Shown: one piece after another, positions 26,013 to 34,670 of the stretch
Layout of the letters: the number at the start of each line of letters is the position of its first letter
Numbering within the stretch: the first letter of the stretch is position 1
Assembly: GCA_042862465.1 (NCBI GenBank)
Contig: JASTVH010000005.1
Coordinates: 124,001-188,000, forward strand
DNA from: JASTVH01 sp042862465
Lineage (GTDB): Bacteria > Pseudomonadota > Gammaproteobacteria > Pseudomonadales > Oleiphilaceae
Direction of reading: 5' to 3'
DNA: 64,000 nucleotides
Made by a program: the position numbers and the translations under genes
The notes under the pieces: generated by a model
The model's database searches: none
What the model saw: the letters and a program-made list of their open reading frames with translations, nothing else
Told to the model about the DNA's origin: nothing

Positions 26013-26891
26013 ATGCAAGCGATACCCCCACAAAATCGCCAAATTGTAGCTGACCTTCACTGTCACTCCACGGCCTCAGACGGCGCGCTATCGCCGTCTG
26101 AGTTGGTGGCGCGGGCTTTCGAAAAGGGCGTGACGCTGCTGGCCCTGACGGATCACGATACCTGTGATGGCTGGCATGAGGCGAAAGCCGCTGCCGATGG
26201 CGTTGGTATCGACCTTTTGCCTGGTATAGAGCTGTCCTGTGTCTGGAAGAATCAGACGGTGCACATCGTTGGCCTAGGATTCGAGGCCACCAGCCCGGTA
26301 ATGGCAGAAGCGGTCTCCCGACAACAGCGTAGCCGTGCGGAAAGGGCGGAAATTATTGCGCAAAAGCTGGAAAAGCGGGGCGCGCCGCCGATTCTGGAAG
26401 CGGCCATACGCTGTGCCGGAGGCGGGGTGCCGGGACGGCCGCATTTTGCGCGAGCGCTGGTGGAGGCGGGTGTTGTTGGTCGTGAGGACCACGCGTTCAA
26501 GCGCTGGCTGGGTAACGGCAAGCCGGGAGACGTGCGTGCCTATTGGCCGGAAATGCCCACAGTGATTGACTGGATACGTGACGCCGGCGGGATCGCCGTG
26601 TTGGCGCACCCCCGCAAATACGGGTTGAGCGCAACCAAGCTGCGTGCATTGCTGTATGCGTTTAGAGAGGCTGGTGGGGAAGGGCTGGAGGTGCTGACTG
26701 GGGGGCAGTCGCCGGGCGATACGCCGTTTTTGGCCAAGCTGTGCCAGGACAATGACCTCTATGCCTCAACGGGCAGCGATTTCCATCAGCCGAACCGGCC
26801 CTGGACGGAACTGGGATCACTGCCGCCGCTTCCGAAGAGTGTTACTCCCGTTTGGGAGCGATTGGCGATGCGCGTCCCTCAGGGCGAGTGA
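26013..26891 (+). CDS. rnm: PHP-domain 5'-3' exoribonuclease RNase AM (YciV/TrpH)
   Basis: 292 aa. The PHP metal site is complete: DLHCHSTASDG at the N-terminus, LALTDHDTCDGW, LLPGIELSC, VLAHPRKYG and a final GSDFHQP. The E. coli homologue removes short 5' overhangs and matures the 5' ends of rRNAs, and hydrolyses 3',5'-bisphosphonucleotides. The start IVADLHCHSTASDGALSP fits ATG 26013. Its last 13 bases overlap convergently with the YecA-family gene. Confidence 0.88.
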   Translation: MQAIPPQNRQIVADLHCHSTASDGALSPSELVARAFEKGVTLLALTDHDTCDGWHEAKAAADGVGIDLLPGIELSCVWKNQTVHIVGLGFEATSPVMAEAVSRQQRSRAERAEIIAQKLEKRGAPPILEAAIRCAGGGVPGRPHFARALVEAGVVGREDHAFKRWLGNGKPGDVRAYWPEMPTVIDWIRDAGGIAVLAHPRKYGLSATKLRALLYAFREAGGEGLEVLTGGQSPGDTPFLAKLCQDNDLYASTGSDFHQPNRPWTELGSLPPLPKSVTPVWERLAMRVPQGE

Positions 26892-27415
26892 AACAGTAAA
26901 TAGAGGTCGGTGAGATTTTCCGGAATCTGATCGACCATTTCGGCGCAAAGCTCGTCGTCTTCCACGACCTTGCGGAAATCCTCGTCATCAAAAAGATTGG
27001 ACAGGGCCATGATGGGAACCAGCAGGTTCGCGACGGCCTCTTCGTCCCGGGTCATCCATTCCTCTTCGCAAAGCAGGAATGCATCCATGAAACCGGCGCA
27101 CCAGTTTTCCAGTGCGTTGCGGGGGTCGCCATCCTCGGGCTCTGGCAGTTCCAGGGTGTGGCCCTGTTCCAGATCCTTGCGAAGGCTTGTTTCAAGGCGG
27201 CCGCAGAGTTGCTGGAACTTCTCAGGTGCAGGCTTTGCGTTGGCGGGATCCTGCCCGGTCGCGATGGCGAACAGAACATCCATGGACAGCGCGCGGGGCC
27301 CGACGACGTGAGCACATACGACTCCGTGCAGGCCGAAAAAATCCAGTGCTTCGTCGGCCCATTCGTCGGCGAAGAGGATATCCTCCAGTGCAAGGATGTC
27401 GTCATTGGATAACAT
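26879..27415 (-). CDS. YecA/YgfB (UPF0149) family protein
   Basis: 178 aa, acidic. Family features: IDALEDIL-like helix LSNDDILALEDILFADEWA, then FFGLHGVVCAHVVGPRAL, and WCAGFMDAF in the middle. There is no C-terminal SEC-C zinc motif, so it is the YgfB-like form. Function unknown. AGGAG lies 8 bp upstream of ATG. It follows rne on the same strand with a 158-bp gap that holds a hairpin (27529-27559). Confidence 0.82.
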   Translation of the reverse strand: MLSNDDILALEDILFADEWADEALDFFGLHGVVCAHVVGPRALSMDVLFAIATGQDPANAKPAPEKFQQLCGRLETSLRKDLEQGHTLELPEPEDGDPRNALENWCAGFMDAFLLCEEEWMTRDEEAVANLLVPIMALSNLFDDEDFRKVVEDDELCAEMVDQIPENLTDLYLLFHSP

Positions 27416-27528
27416 GGAGAAAGCTCCTGAAATTGCGGGGAAGGCGCCATGGCACCGGCGCGGGATCCGGTTGGGTGTTGCAACAAATGATAGCAGGCCT
27501 CGGCGACCCGCTCATCCGTTACAGCCTA

Positions 27529-27559
27529 CCGGCCCCTTACCGCGCAGGTAAAGGGCCGG
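27529..27559. other. Hairpin after rne
   Basis: CCGGCCCCTTACC and GGTAAAGGGCCGG pair over 13 positions with one C-A mismatch and a 5-nt loop, 15 bp beyond the rne stop on the minus strand. No U-run follows, so it may protect the rne 3' end rather than end transcription. Confidence 0.5.
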
Positions 27560-27573
27560 CATTCGCTCTGAGC

Positions 27574-30537
27574 CTAGCTGCCCTGAGAGTCTGTTGACGT
27601 CTCGGAGGTCGCTGCATTGGACTGTTGCTCAGGCTTTTCGGCAGCTTTGGCGGCCTGCTGGGCAGCCTGTTCCTGCTTACGGCGCTGGCGCGGGTCATTA
27701 TGCGCACGGCCCTGGGGTGGTTTGGGGGGCTCAGGCGCCTGTTCTGCAAAGGCCTGGGTTTCAGCAGGCTTCGGTGCTTTATCGCGCTGGTCAGCGCCAG
27801 GTTTTGCCTCGGCCGCTGGTTTTTCAGCCGGCTGCGCGGCCGGTTTCTTGGCCGGTGCCTCAGCCTTAGGCCCCTTGTCACTTGGTTCCTGAGAGTCGGA
27901 CTTGGGCTGCTTGGCCTTGTCGTCATCCTGTTTGGGGGCAGCGGCTTCGGTGGTCTTGGGCTTTTCCTCCGGTTTGCTGGAGGTGGCCTTCTGATCCTGC
28001 TTTTCAGCCGCCTTTTCGTTCGGCTTCGCAGATTCGTCTTCCTTGCGGCTGCTTTCTTTAGCCTTCTCGGTTGTGGCGTCCTGCTGAGCCTTGGGTGTTT
28101 CCTTGGCTTCGGCTTTGGGGGCCGGCTTATCGTCTGCCGATTTGGGAGACGTCTGCTGCGGCTTCTGTTCCGGAGCCTTTTCGGCCTTCGACTGTTCCGC
28201 TGCCGCTTCTTTTACAGGCTTGTCCGCCTTTGCGGGCTTCTCGTCGGTCGGGCTCTTGGAAGCCGGCTTGTTGGATCCGGTGTCCTCCCGACCCGGGATT
28301 ACTTCTTTCTGCGCCTCATCCTTTCTGGACTTCTCGTCAGTTCCGCCTTTGTTGTTGCCCTGGTTGTCCTGACGGCGCTTGTTGGAGCCATCTGCCGGAG
28401 AACCATCGCGGTTGCGGGGACGACGTGCACGCTTGCGCTTGCCGCCTTCACCCTTATTGCCGTCGCTCTTGCCGCCGGCCTGATCCTGTCTGGATTCCTT
28501 GGCTTCCGGCTTCTCGGGCTTGGAAGCGGTCTGCGCGGCTTCCTTGTTATCCGGCTTGTTGCTGCCACCTTGTTGCTGCTTATCCTGACGGTTGTCCTTG
28601 CGGCGATCATCGCGACGTCCACCGCCTTTATTGTTCTGGCGGTTATCACGCTTGCTGCCTGCTTCGGGCTGACCCTTGCCGCCCTGACCCTTGTTGCGCT
28701 GTTGGCGGCGTTCCCCGTCGCTGCCCTGATTGCGGCGATCGTTCTGCGCCACCCGGCTACGGCGGCGATCGTTACGTTGGCGACCACGATTTTCGTTAGC
28801 GGTGCTTTGTTCGGCTTCCTGATCTTCGGAGGGGCCGAAGAGGGCGGAAATCTTGCGGGACAGCCGCTTCAGCAAGCCTTCATCGTTGGAGGCGGCGGCC
28901 GTCGTCGCTGTCGGAGCGGGCGCCGGTGTTGAGGGGCGGATGGATTTGACCGCTGCCTCTTCGCGCACCACTTCCTTTGGCGCCGGATGGCTGACTTCGG
29001 CAGCCTCTTCCTGAATAGAAACTGCCAGGTCATAGCTTGACGTGGTCTGCTGGACGGCGTTGTCGTCGTCGCGCAAGCGCTGAACTTCGAACTGCGGTGT
29101 TTCCATGGCGTTGGTCGGGATGATCAATACCCGAACGCTCTGGCGCGCTTCGATATCATTGATCTGCTTGCGCTTTTCATTGAGCAGGAAGGATGCGACA
29201 GACACCGGCACGATGGCCCGGACCTCGCCGGTCTTTTCCTTGGACGCCTCTTCGTAGATGAGGCGCATGATGCTCAGGGCCAGGGATTCGATGCTGCGCA
29301 CGGTTCCCTGACCGTTACAGCGCGGGCAGACGTCACTGCGGGTTTCGCCCAGTGAGGGCCGCAGGCGTTGCCGTGACATTTCCATCAGGCCAAAGCGGGA
29401 GATCTTGCCCACCTGCACGCGAGCGCGGTCCAGCTCCAGAGCCTCGCGCATGCGCTGCTCGACTTCACGCTGGTTCTTGTTGGGGCCCATATCGATAAAG
29501 TCGATTACGATCAGGCCGCCGATGTCGCGCAGACGCAACTGCCGGGCAACTTCTTCCGCAGCTTCCAGGTTGGTCTGCAGGGCAGTCTCCTCGATATCGC
29601 CGCCCTTGGTGGCGCGTGAGGAGTTGATGTCGATGGACACCAGCGCTTCGGTCGGATCGATGACAATGGAGCCGCCGGAAGGCAGTTTAACGTCACGCTG
29701 GAAGGCCGTCTCGATCTGAGCCTCGATCTGGTAGCGGCTGAACAGCGGAATGTCGTCTTTATACAGTTTGATCTTGTTCTCGAATGTGGGCATGACCGCC
29801 CGCACGAAATTGAGCACGTCTTCGTGGACGACGGGGGAATCGATCAGGACCTCGCCAATATCCTGGCGGAGGTAATCGCGCACGGCACGGATGATAACGT
29901 TACTTTCCTGGTAAATCAGGAATGGCGCCTTGCGGGATTCAGCTGCGGACGTGATGGCATCCCAGAACTGGAGCAGGTAGTCCAGATCCCACTGCAGTTC
30001 TTCGGTTTCGCGACCAACCCCGGCCGTACGCACGATGACGCCCATGGGTTTGGGGATGTTGACGTCGGCCAGGGCGCTTTTCAGGTGAGCGCGCTCGTCG
30101 CCTTCGATGCGGCGGGAGATGCCGCCGGCTCGAGGGTTGTTGGGCATCAGCACCAGATAGCGACCAGCCAGGGTAATAAAGGTGGTCAGCGCCGCCCCTT
30201 TGTTGCCGCGTTCCTCTTTATCCACCTGAACGATGACTTCCTGGCCTTCGTTCAGCACGTCCTTGATGTTGATCTTGCCTTCAATCTGGGAGGGCGACTT
30301 CTTGAAGTATTCCTTGGAGATTTCTTTGAGGGGGAGGAAACCGTGACGTTCAGCGCCGTAATCGACGAAGGCGGCTTCAAGGCTGGGTTCGATGCGGGTG
30401 ATACGGCCTTTGTAGATGTTCGACTTTTTCTGTTCCCGCGTACTGGATTCGATATCAAGGTCGAACAGGCGTTGCCCGTCAACCAGGGCTACACGCAACT
30501 CTTCCTGGTGAGTTGCATTGATCAGCATTCTTTTCAT
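27574..30537 (-). CDS. rne: Ribonuclease E
   Basis: 987 aa (E. coli 1061). The start KRMLINATHQEELRVALVDG at 30537 is the family start; the frame is open further. N-terminal catalytic half: S1 domain (SNIYKGRITRIEPSLEAAFV), catalytic aspartates in LVSIDINSSRATKGGDIE and GGLIVIDFIDMG, and the zinc-link CPRCNGQGTVRS. The C-terminal ~470 residues are low-complexity, first Arg/Asn/Gln-rich (RNA-binding), then Lys/Glu/Ala/Pro-rich, ending in a Pro-rich PEPPKPPQG segment that could dock partners. The enzyme initiates mRNA decay and rRNA/tRNA processing and is membrane-associated in relatives. Control: a long leader and a strong promoter lie upstream. Confidence 0.97.
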   Translation of the reverse strand: MKRMLINATHQEELRVALVDGQRLFDLDIESSTREQKKSNIYKGRITRIEPSLEAAFVDYGAERHGFLPLKEISKEYFKKSPSQIEGKINIKDVLNEGQEVIVQVDKEERGNKGAALTTFITLAGRYLVLMPNNPRAGGISRRIEGDERAHLKSALADVNIPKPMGVIVRTAGVGRETEELQWDLDYLLQFWDAITSAAESRKAPFLIYQESNVIIRAVRDYLRQDIGEVLIDSPVVHEDVLNFVRAVMPTFENKIKLYKDDIPLFSRYQIEAQIETAFQRDVKLPSGGSIVIDPTEALVSIDINSSRATKGGDIEETALQTNLEAAEEVARQLRLRDIGGLIVIDFIDMGPNKNQREVEQRMREALELDRARVQVGKISRFGLMEMSRQRLRPSLGETRSDVCPRCNGQGTVRSIESLALSIMRLIYEEASKEKTGEVRAIVPVSVASFLLNEKRKQINDIEARQSVRVLIIPTNAMETPQFEVQRLRDDDNAVQQTTSSYDLAVSIQEEAAEVSHPAPKEVVREEAAVKSIRPSTPAPAPTATTAAASNDEGLLKRLSRKISALFGPSEDQEAEQSTANENRGRQRNDRRRSRVAQNDRRNQGSDGERRQQRNKGQGGKGQPEAGSKRDNRQNNKGGGRRDDRRKDNRQDKQQQGGSNKPDNKEAAQTASKPEKPEAKESRQDQAGGKSDGNKGEGGKRKRARRPRNRDGSPADGSNKRRQDNQGNNKGGTDEKSRKDEAQKEVIPGREDTGSNKPASKSPTDEKPAKADKPVKEAAAEQSKAEKAPEQKPQQTSPKSADDKPAPKAEAKETPKAQQDATTEKAKESSRKEDESAKPNEKAAEKQDQKATSSKPEEKPKTTEAAAPKQDDDKAKQPKSDSQEPSDKGPKAEAPAKKPAAQPAEKPAAEAKPGADQRDKAPKPAETQAFAEQAPEPPKPPQGRAHNDPRQRRKQEQAAQQAAKAAEKPEQQSNAATSETSTDSQGS

Positions 30538-31152
30538 GGAATTGTATGTTTCCCATCGGTTAGCGACGGAAACGGGCGGGGCAGCAAGCAAATGCCACTG
30601 TCAGACGTTCAACAGGTCAGTAGGGTATCGGGTCCCAGTTTGAGGGAGTACCCGTTATTCGCGCGGTGCATCGCCGGTTCACTGGCTAAAATCTGGATCA
30701 CAGACTCCACTGCACCTACCGCGTACTGGAAATTACTGTCCTGACTGTTCGGTACTGAATTACGCACCGGCCCCTGGTCTCATGTCATATTGGTCTGCGG
30801 ACGGCCCGGGTCGGCACGATGCAATGATTCTTTGCAAATACTGCCCGCGCTTCGGTTTCCGCGCGGATTTAACATCCTCCATACCCTCTTTGCTTGGCGG
30901 TATGGAGACCTGATCAGCATTGGCCGGCGTTTTTTCACGGCGCTGATGCTGCAATCTTCCTTAGGCTGCTGGCGGATGTCGGTCGATTCACCGCTTGACG
31001 GAATGCTTCGGTCGACCCACGAGACAATGTTCACGCTTGCCATCAGGCAGGCAACTGGACACTCGTGTTTTTCAACACCCAACCAACTCGCTATACTGTC
31101 GGGCTTTTAGGGGTGGCCACAAATATGCGGCATAACTCCCAAAGCTTGCTGG
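30538..31152 (-). promoter_or_regulatory. Long 5' leader of rne (about 600 nt)
   Basis: No credible protein gene lies between the rne start and the divergent rluC start (683 bp). On the minus strand the proposed promoter at 31153-31181 would give a leader of about 605-610 nt. Three stems are visible: 30845-30866 (CCGCGC/GCGCGG), 30877-30907 (CTCCATACC/GGTATGGAG, 9 bp) and 30913-30947 (ATCAGC/GCTGAT with inner GCCG/CGGC). In E. coli a ~360-nt rne leader is bound by RNase E to autoregulate its own mRNA; this longer one could do the same. Leader function is inference. Confidence 0.6.
31069..31097 (+). promoter_or_regulatory. Possible promoter of rluC
   Basis: TTTTCA (31069-31074), 17 bp, TATACT (31092-31097), about 124 bp upstream of the rluC ATG. 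The -10 is good, the -35 only fair. Confidence 0.4.
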
Positions 31153-31181
31153 AATATAACAGCAAACCCTCAGCCTATCAA
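31153..31181 (-). promoter_or_regulatory. Sigma70 promoter reading toward rne
   Basis: On the minus strand TTGATA (31181-31176), a 17-bp spacer and TATATT (31158-31153). It matches consensus in 5 of 6 at each hexamer with ideal spacing. It lies 40 bp upstream of rluC on the other strand and is the best candidate for the rne promoter. Confidence 0.65.
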
Positions 31182-31220
31182 CGATTCGCGAACCCGTTCA
31201 CACCAGCTTGGAAACCGCGC

Positions 31221-32204
31221 ATGGCGTCAGGTAAGCCGACCCACAACGGCAAGAGACAATCCACCTCCAGCGTGCGCTGGGTTACCATTGACGAAGAGCA
31301 TGAAGAGCAGCGCCTCGATAACTTTCTTCTGGCTCAGTGGCGAGGTGTGCCTAAAAGTGTCGTCTATCGCGTGATTCGCAAGGGGGAAGTGCGCGTAAAC
31401 CGGTCCCGGGCAAAGCCCGACACGCGGCTGGCCAAGGGCGACGAGGTGCGGATCCCGCCGGTAAAACGTCCGGAAAAATCGCCCGCCCCCGTTCCCGGGA
31501 GTCGAATCCAGGCCATGGTGGAGGCGGCTATCGTCTACGAGGACGACCATCTGATCGTGGTCAACAAGCCCCATGGATTGGCGGTTCATGGTGGCAGTGG
31601 GTTGCAGTTCGGTCTGATTGAGGCATTGCGGGCGGCACGGCCCAAGGCGCGCTTCCTGGAGCTGGTGCATCGCCTCGACCGGGACACCTCGGGCCTGGTG
31701 ATGGTCGCCAAGCGGCGGCCGGCGCTCAGGAAGCTGCAGGAGCAGATCCGCGGGCGCAGTGCCCGTAAGGTCTATCACGCGCTGGTGGCCGGCGGCTGGC
31801 CGGACAGCCTTGATCAGGTGGACGCCCCGCTGTTGCGCAGTGAGCGTGGCGGCGAGCGGATTGTTGTGGTTGATGAGCGGGGCAAGGACTCGCTAACACG
31901 GTTCCGTGTTCTGGAGCGGTTCACCGGCTATACCCTGGTGGAGGCGGTGCCGGTCACCGGGCGCACGCACCAGATCCGGGTGCATTGTGCATTTGCCGGC
32001 CACCCCATCGCCGGCGACCCTAAATACATGGATGAAGCCAGTGTGAAAATATTCCGGCGAGAATCGGGCGAGCGGTTGATGCTGCATGCCGCGGGGTTGG
32101 GGATTGTTCTGCCAGGCAGTGAGCGTGAAACTTTTTTTGAGGCCCCTTATGACGAAGCTTTCGAGCAGTTTTTGAGGCGGCTGAGCAAGCGGAGTGGGGC
32201 ATGA
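31221..32204 (+). CDS. rluC: 23S rRNA pseudouridine synthase RluC
   Basis: 327 aa. It modifies U955, U2504 and U2580 (E. coli numbering) of 23S rRNA. S4 domain around residues 20-75 (RLDNFLLAQWRGVPKSVVYR), then catalytic aspartate in LVHRLDRDTSGLVMVAK and the late GRTHQIRVHCAFAGHPIAGD. ATG 31221 is chosen; upstream residues of the open frame do not match the family. The position divergent to rne is conserved with E. coli. It overlaps the HAD gene by 4 nt. Confidence 0.94.
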   Translation: MASGKPTHNGKRQSTSSVRWVTIDEEHEEQRLDNFLLAQWRGVPKSVVYRVIRKGEVRVNRSRAKPDTRLAKGDEVRIPPVKRPEKSPAPVPGSRIQAMVEAAIVYEDDHLIVVNKPHGLAVHGGSGLQFGLIEALRAARPKARFLELVHRLDRDTSGLVMVAKRRPALRKLQEQIRGRSARKVYHALVAGGWPDSLDQVDAPLLRSERGGERIVVVDERGKDSLTRFRVLERFTGYTLVEAVPVTGRTHQIRVHCAFAGHPIAGDPKYMDEASVKIFRRESGERLMLHAAGLGIVLPGSERETFFEAPYDEAFEQFLRRLSKRSGA

Positions 32205-32845
32205 CTTACAAAGGCTTCATCTTTGACTGGGACGGTACCCTGGTCGATTCGGTGGATCACATTGCCACGAGTCTGCAAAAGGCGGCCCGTGAAGTCGGTT
32301 TCCCGGAGCGTTCTTTCGAGGAACTCAAGGACATTATTGGCCTGGGGATGGAGGATGCGCTGACGCGGCTGTACCCAGGCATTACCCCGGACGCCATGTT
32401 GGCGCTGCGGCAGAGTTACGCCGGCTACTTCTTCAGTGTTGAAACCACACAGAACACCCTGTTCGAGGGGGTGGAATCGATGTTGGCGCGGCTTTTCGAG
32501 CATTCACCGCTGGCGGTTGCCACCGGGAAAAGCCGCCGCGGCCTCGATTGGGCGTTGCAGACCACCGGGTTGAAGGAGCGCTTCCAGATCACCCGTTGTG
32601 CTGACGAGACCCGGTCGAAGCCCGATCCGCTGATGCTTCATCAAGTGCTGGAGGCGTGGCGGATGTCACCTGCAGAGACGGTTATGGTCGGCGACACCGT
32701 GTATGACATGGAAATGGCCCAGCGCGCGGGTATGCCGGCGATAGGGGTGACCTGGGGCGTTCACAAGGTGGACGCCCTGGCAGCGTATGATCCTGTGGCA
32801 ATCGTTGAGTCAGTGGGCGAGCTGCAGGACCTTCTGCATGGCTGA
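32201..32845 (+). CDS. HAD-superfamily hydrolase (phosphoglycolate phosphatase-like)
   Basis: 214 aa. Motif I FDWDGTLVDS (nucleophile Asp), motif II as TGKS, motif III lysine in SKPDPLM, and motif IV VGDTVYDMEMA are all intact, with an alpha-helical cap between them. The ATGA overlap with rluC indicates translational coupling. Substrate cannot be read; phosphoglycolate or other small phosphate esters are typical. Confidence 0.9.
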   Translation: MTYKGFIFDWDGTLVDSVDHIATSLQKAAREVGFPERSFEELKDIIGLGMEDALTRLYPGITPDAMLALRQSYAGYFFSVETTQNTLFEGVESMLARLFEHSPLAVATGKSRRGLDWALQTTGLKERFQITRCADETRSKPDPLMLHQVLEAWRMSPAETVMVGDTVYDMEMAQRAGMPAIGVTWGVHKVDALAAYDPVAIVESVGELQDLLHG

Positions 32846-32882
32846 TAACAGCCGAAGAAAAGGACAGGAGTAAGGGGAGCCT

Positions 32883-33908
32883 ATGAGCGATTGGGATTCG
32901 CAGTCTGAAAAGCCGGAGTGGGGCGTGCCGGAGCGTAAGGAAGAAAAGGCCGGCGGGAACGGCAAGGAAATGACCAGTGATCGCAAACTGATCGAAAAAC
33001 TGGTCCTGTCGATGCAGACAGAGCAGCGCCGTTCCCGGCGCTGGGGGATCTTCTTCAAGCTCCTGACCTTCGTTTATCTGTTTGCGCTTCTATTCCTGAT
33101 TCGTTTTCCAATGGAAGATGGCCTCTCTGCCACGACCAAGCCGCACACCGCTGTGATTGAGGTCAAGGGGGTGATTGCCGACGACGAGGTCGCCAGTGCC
33201 AGTAACATCATTGGCGGATTGCGGGATGCTTTTGAGGCCGAGAACGTCAAAGGCATCGTGCTGGCCATCAACAGTCCCGGCGGGAGCCCGGTTCAGGCTG
33301 GATATGTATATGACGAGATTCATCGACTCCGGGAAAAGCATCCCGAAAAGAAAGTCTATGCGGTGATTTCGGATATAGGGGCCTCCGGCGCCTACTATAT
33401 AGCGGCGGGTGCCGATGAGATCTATGCCAACCAGGCAAGTCTGGTGGGGTCGATCGGCGTGATTTCCGGTGGCTTCGGTTTCGTCAGGGCAATGGACAAG
33501 CTCGGTGTGGAGCGACGGCTCTACACCGCTGGCGAGCATAAGGCGTTTCTGGATCCGTTCTCACCTGTATCTGAGGAGGAGGTCAGCTTCTGGGAGGGGG
33601 TGCTGGAGAAGACGCACGAGCAGTTCATCAACCGTGTCAAAAAGGGGCGCGGTGACCGTTTGGTCCAGGGTATGGACGACAAGCTTTTCTCCGGTCTGAT
33701 CTGGACGGGAGAGCAGGCGCAAGAGTTGGGGCTGGTTGATGGTCTTGGCAGTGCCGGCGAGGTGGCCCGAGATGTGATTGGCGCGGAAGAAACAGTTGAC
33801 TATACGCGCCGGGCCGACCGCTTCCAGCGTATTCTACGGCAGCTTGGCAGTTCAGCCGGCGAGTCAATGGCCGATACTCTGCTTCAGTCCAGAATGGAGC
33901 TGCGGTAG
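32883..33908 (+). CDS. sppA: S49 signal peptide peptidase (SppA-like)
   Basis: 341 aa. A cytosolic Glu/Lys-rich N-terminus (~50 residues) is followed by one membrane helix (FKLLTFVYLFALLFLIRF, about residues 60-77) and a periplasmic serine protease domain. Catalytic Ser is in DIGASGAYYIAAGADEI and the catalytic Lys probably in TAGEHKAFLDPFSP, consistent with the Ser/Lys dyad. This is the short, single-domain form. It degrades cleaved signal peptides in the membrane. It follows the HAD gene by 37 bp, and its end overlaps convergent Maf by 25 bp. Confidence 0.9.
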   Translation: MSDWDSQSEKPEWGVPERKEEKAGGNGKEMTSDRKLIEKLVLSMQTEQRRSRRWGIFFKLLTFVYLFALLFLIRFPMEDGLSATTKPHTAVIEVKGVIADDEVASASNIIGGLRDAFEAENVKGIVLAINSPGGSPVQAGYVYDEIHRLREKHPEKKVYAVISDIGASGAYYIAAGADEIYANQASLVGSIGVISGGFGFVRAMDKLGVERRLYTAGEHKAFLDPFSPVSEEEVSFWEGVLEKTHEQFINRVKKGRGDRLVQGMDDKLFSGLIWTGEQAQELGLVDGLGSAGEVARDVIGAEETVDYTRRADRFQRILRQLGSSAGESMADTLLQSRMELR

Positions 33909-34513
33909 GCGTTCTCCAGTACGTCGCAGCCCATCTCTTGCAGGAGTGATACCAGCTGAATGAGGGGCAGACCCACCAGGGTGTTGGGGTCTTGCCCCTC
34001 CATTTTTTCAAACAGGACAATACCCAGACCTTCCATCTTGAAACTGCCGGCACAGTCGTAAGGCTCTTCCAGGCGCAGGTAGTGGTCGATCTGCAGTGGG
34101 CTGAGTTCACGGAAGTGAACGCTGAAAGTCTCGCAGGTCACCCTGATCTGGCCGGTGGCGCTGTCCAGGACCGCAAGTCCCGTCAGAAAATCCACCTGGG
34201 AGCCGCTACACCAGGATAGTTGCTGGACCGCTGTCTCGTAGTTGCCTGGCTTGGTGAGGATCCTGCCACCCGGGAGGCTGGCGACCTGATCGGAGCCGAT
34301 AATCCAGTGGGCGGGGTAAGCAGGCGCCAGCGCGAGCGTCTTGGCCTTGGCCAGGCGGGTAACCAGGTTTCGCGCCGTTTCCTCCGGACCTGCGGACTCA
34401 TCAATGTCGGGGCTGGCAGTCTCAAAAGGCATGCGCAATCTTTCCAGCAGTGCACGTCGATAGGGCGAAGAAGACGCCAGTACGAGCGTTGGGGAAGGAG
34501 GAGCTGATGTCAT
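33884..34513 (-). CDS. yceF: Maf-like nucleotide pyrophosphatase (YceF class)
   Basis: 209 aa. Typical Maf: LVLASSSPYRRALLERL, the conserved Glu/Lys-containing ESAGPEETARNLVTRLAKAK, WIIGSDQVASL, and the late YDCAGSFKMEGLG. It hydrolyses non-canonical nucleotides; YceF prefers 7-methyl-GTP. Its place next to yceD-rpmF is the same as yceF in E. coli, but here it is convergent to the S49 peptidase. AAGGA precedes the ATG. Confidence 0.92.
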   Translation of the reverse strand: MTSAPPSPTLVLASSSPYRRALLERLRMPFETASPDIDESAGPEETARNLVTRLAKAKTLALAPAYPAHWIIGSDQVASLPGGRILTKPGNYETAVQQLSWCSGSQVDFLTGLAVLDSATGQIRVTCETFSVHFRELSPLQIDHYLRLEEPYDCAGSFKMEGLGIVLFEKMEGQDPNTLVGLPLIQLVSLLQEMGCDVLENAYRSSILD

Positions 34514-34631
34514 AAGCGCATTCCTTTAGCCGTAAGAGCATTATTGTGTGAGAAAAAATTGCGGAAAACCAGATGTTAGCGGGTTCGGGCAGGGCGTGCG
34601 CGGACTGCTTTCGCGGTGATGCGCTAAAGTT

Positions 34632-34661
34632 TTGACAGGACTGTACAAGGGCCATTAAAAT
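34632..34661 (+). promoter_or_regulatory. Sigma70 promoter of the yceD-rpmF-plsX unit
   Basis: TTGACA (perfect -35, 34632-34637), 18-bp spacer, TAAAAT (34656-34661, 5 of 6). The predicted start would be near 34668, only about 0-3 nt before the yceD ATG. Confidence 0.7.
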
Positions 34662-34670
34662 TGCGCGCTT

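Noticed and set aside
27625..28932. A 435-codon hydrophobic plus-strand frame over the 3' half of rne
   Set aside because: The Lys/Glu/Arg-rich tail of RNase E reads as Phe/Leu on the other strand, so membrane character is an artefact.
31065..31220. A longer RluC N-terminus beginning at 31065
   Set aside because: It contains the rne promoter and does not match RluC; the S4 domain begins properly after ATG 31221.
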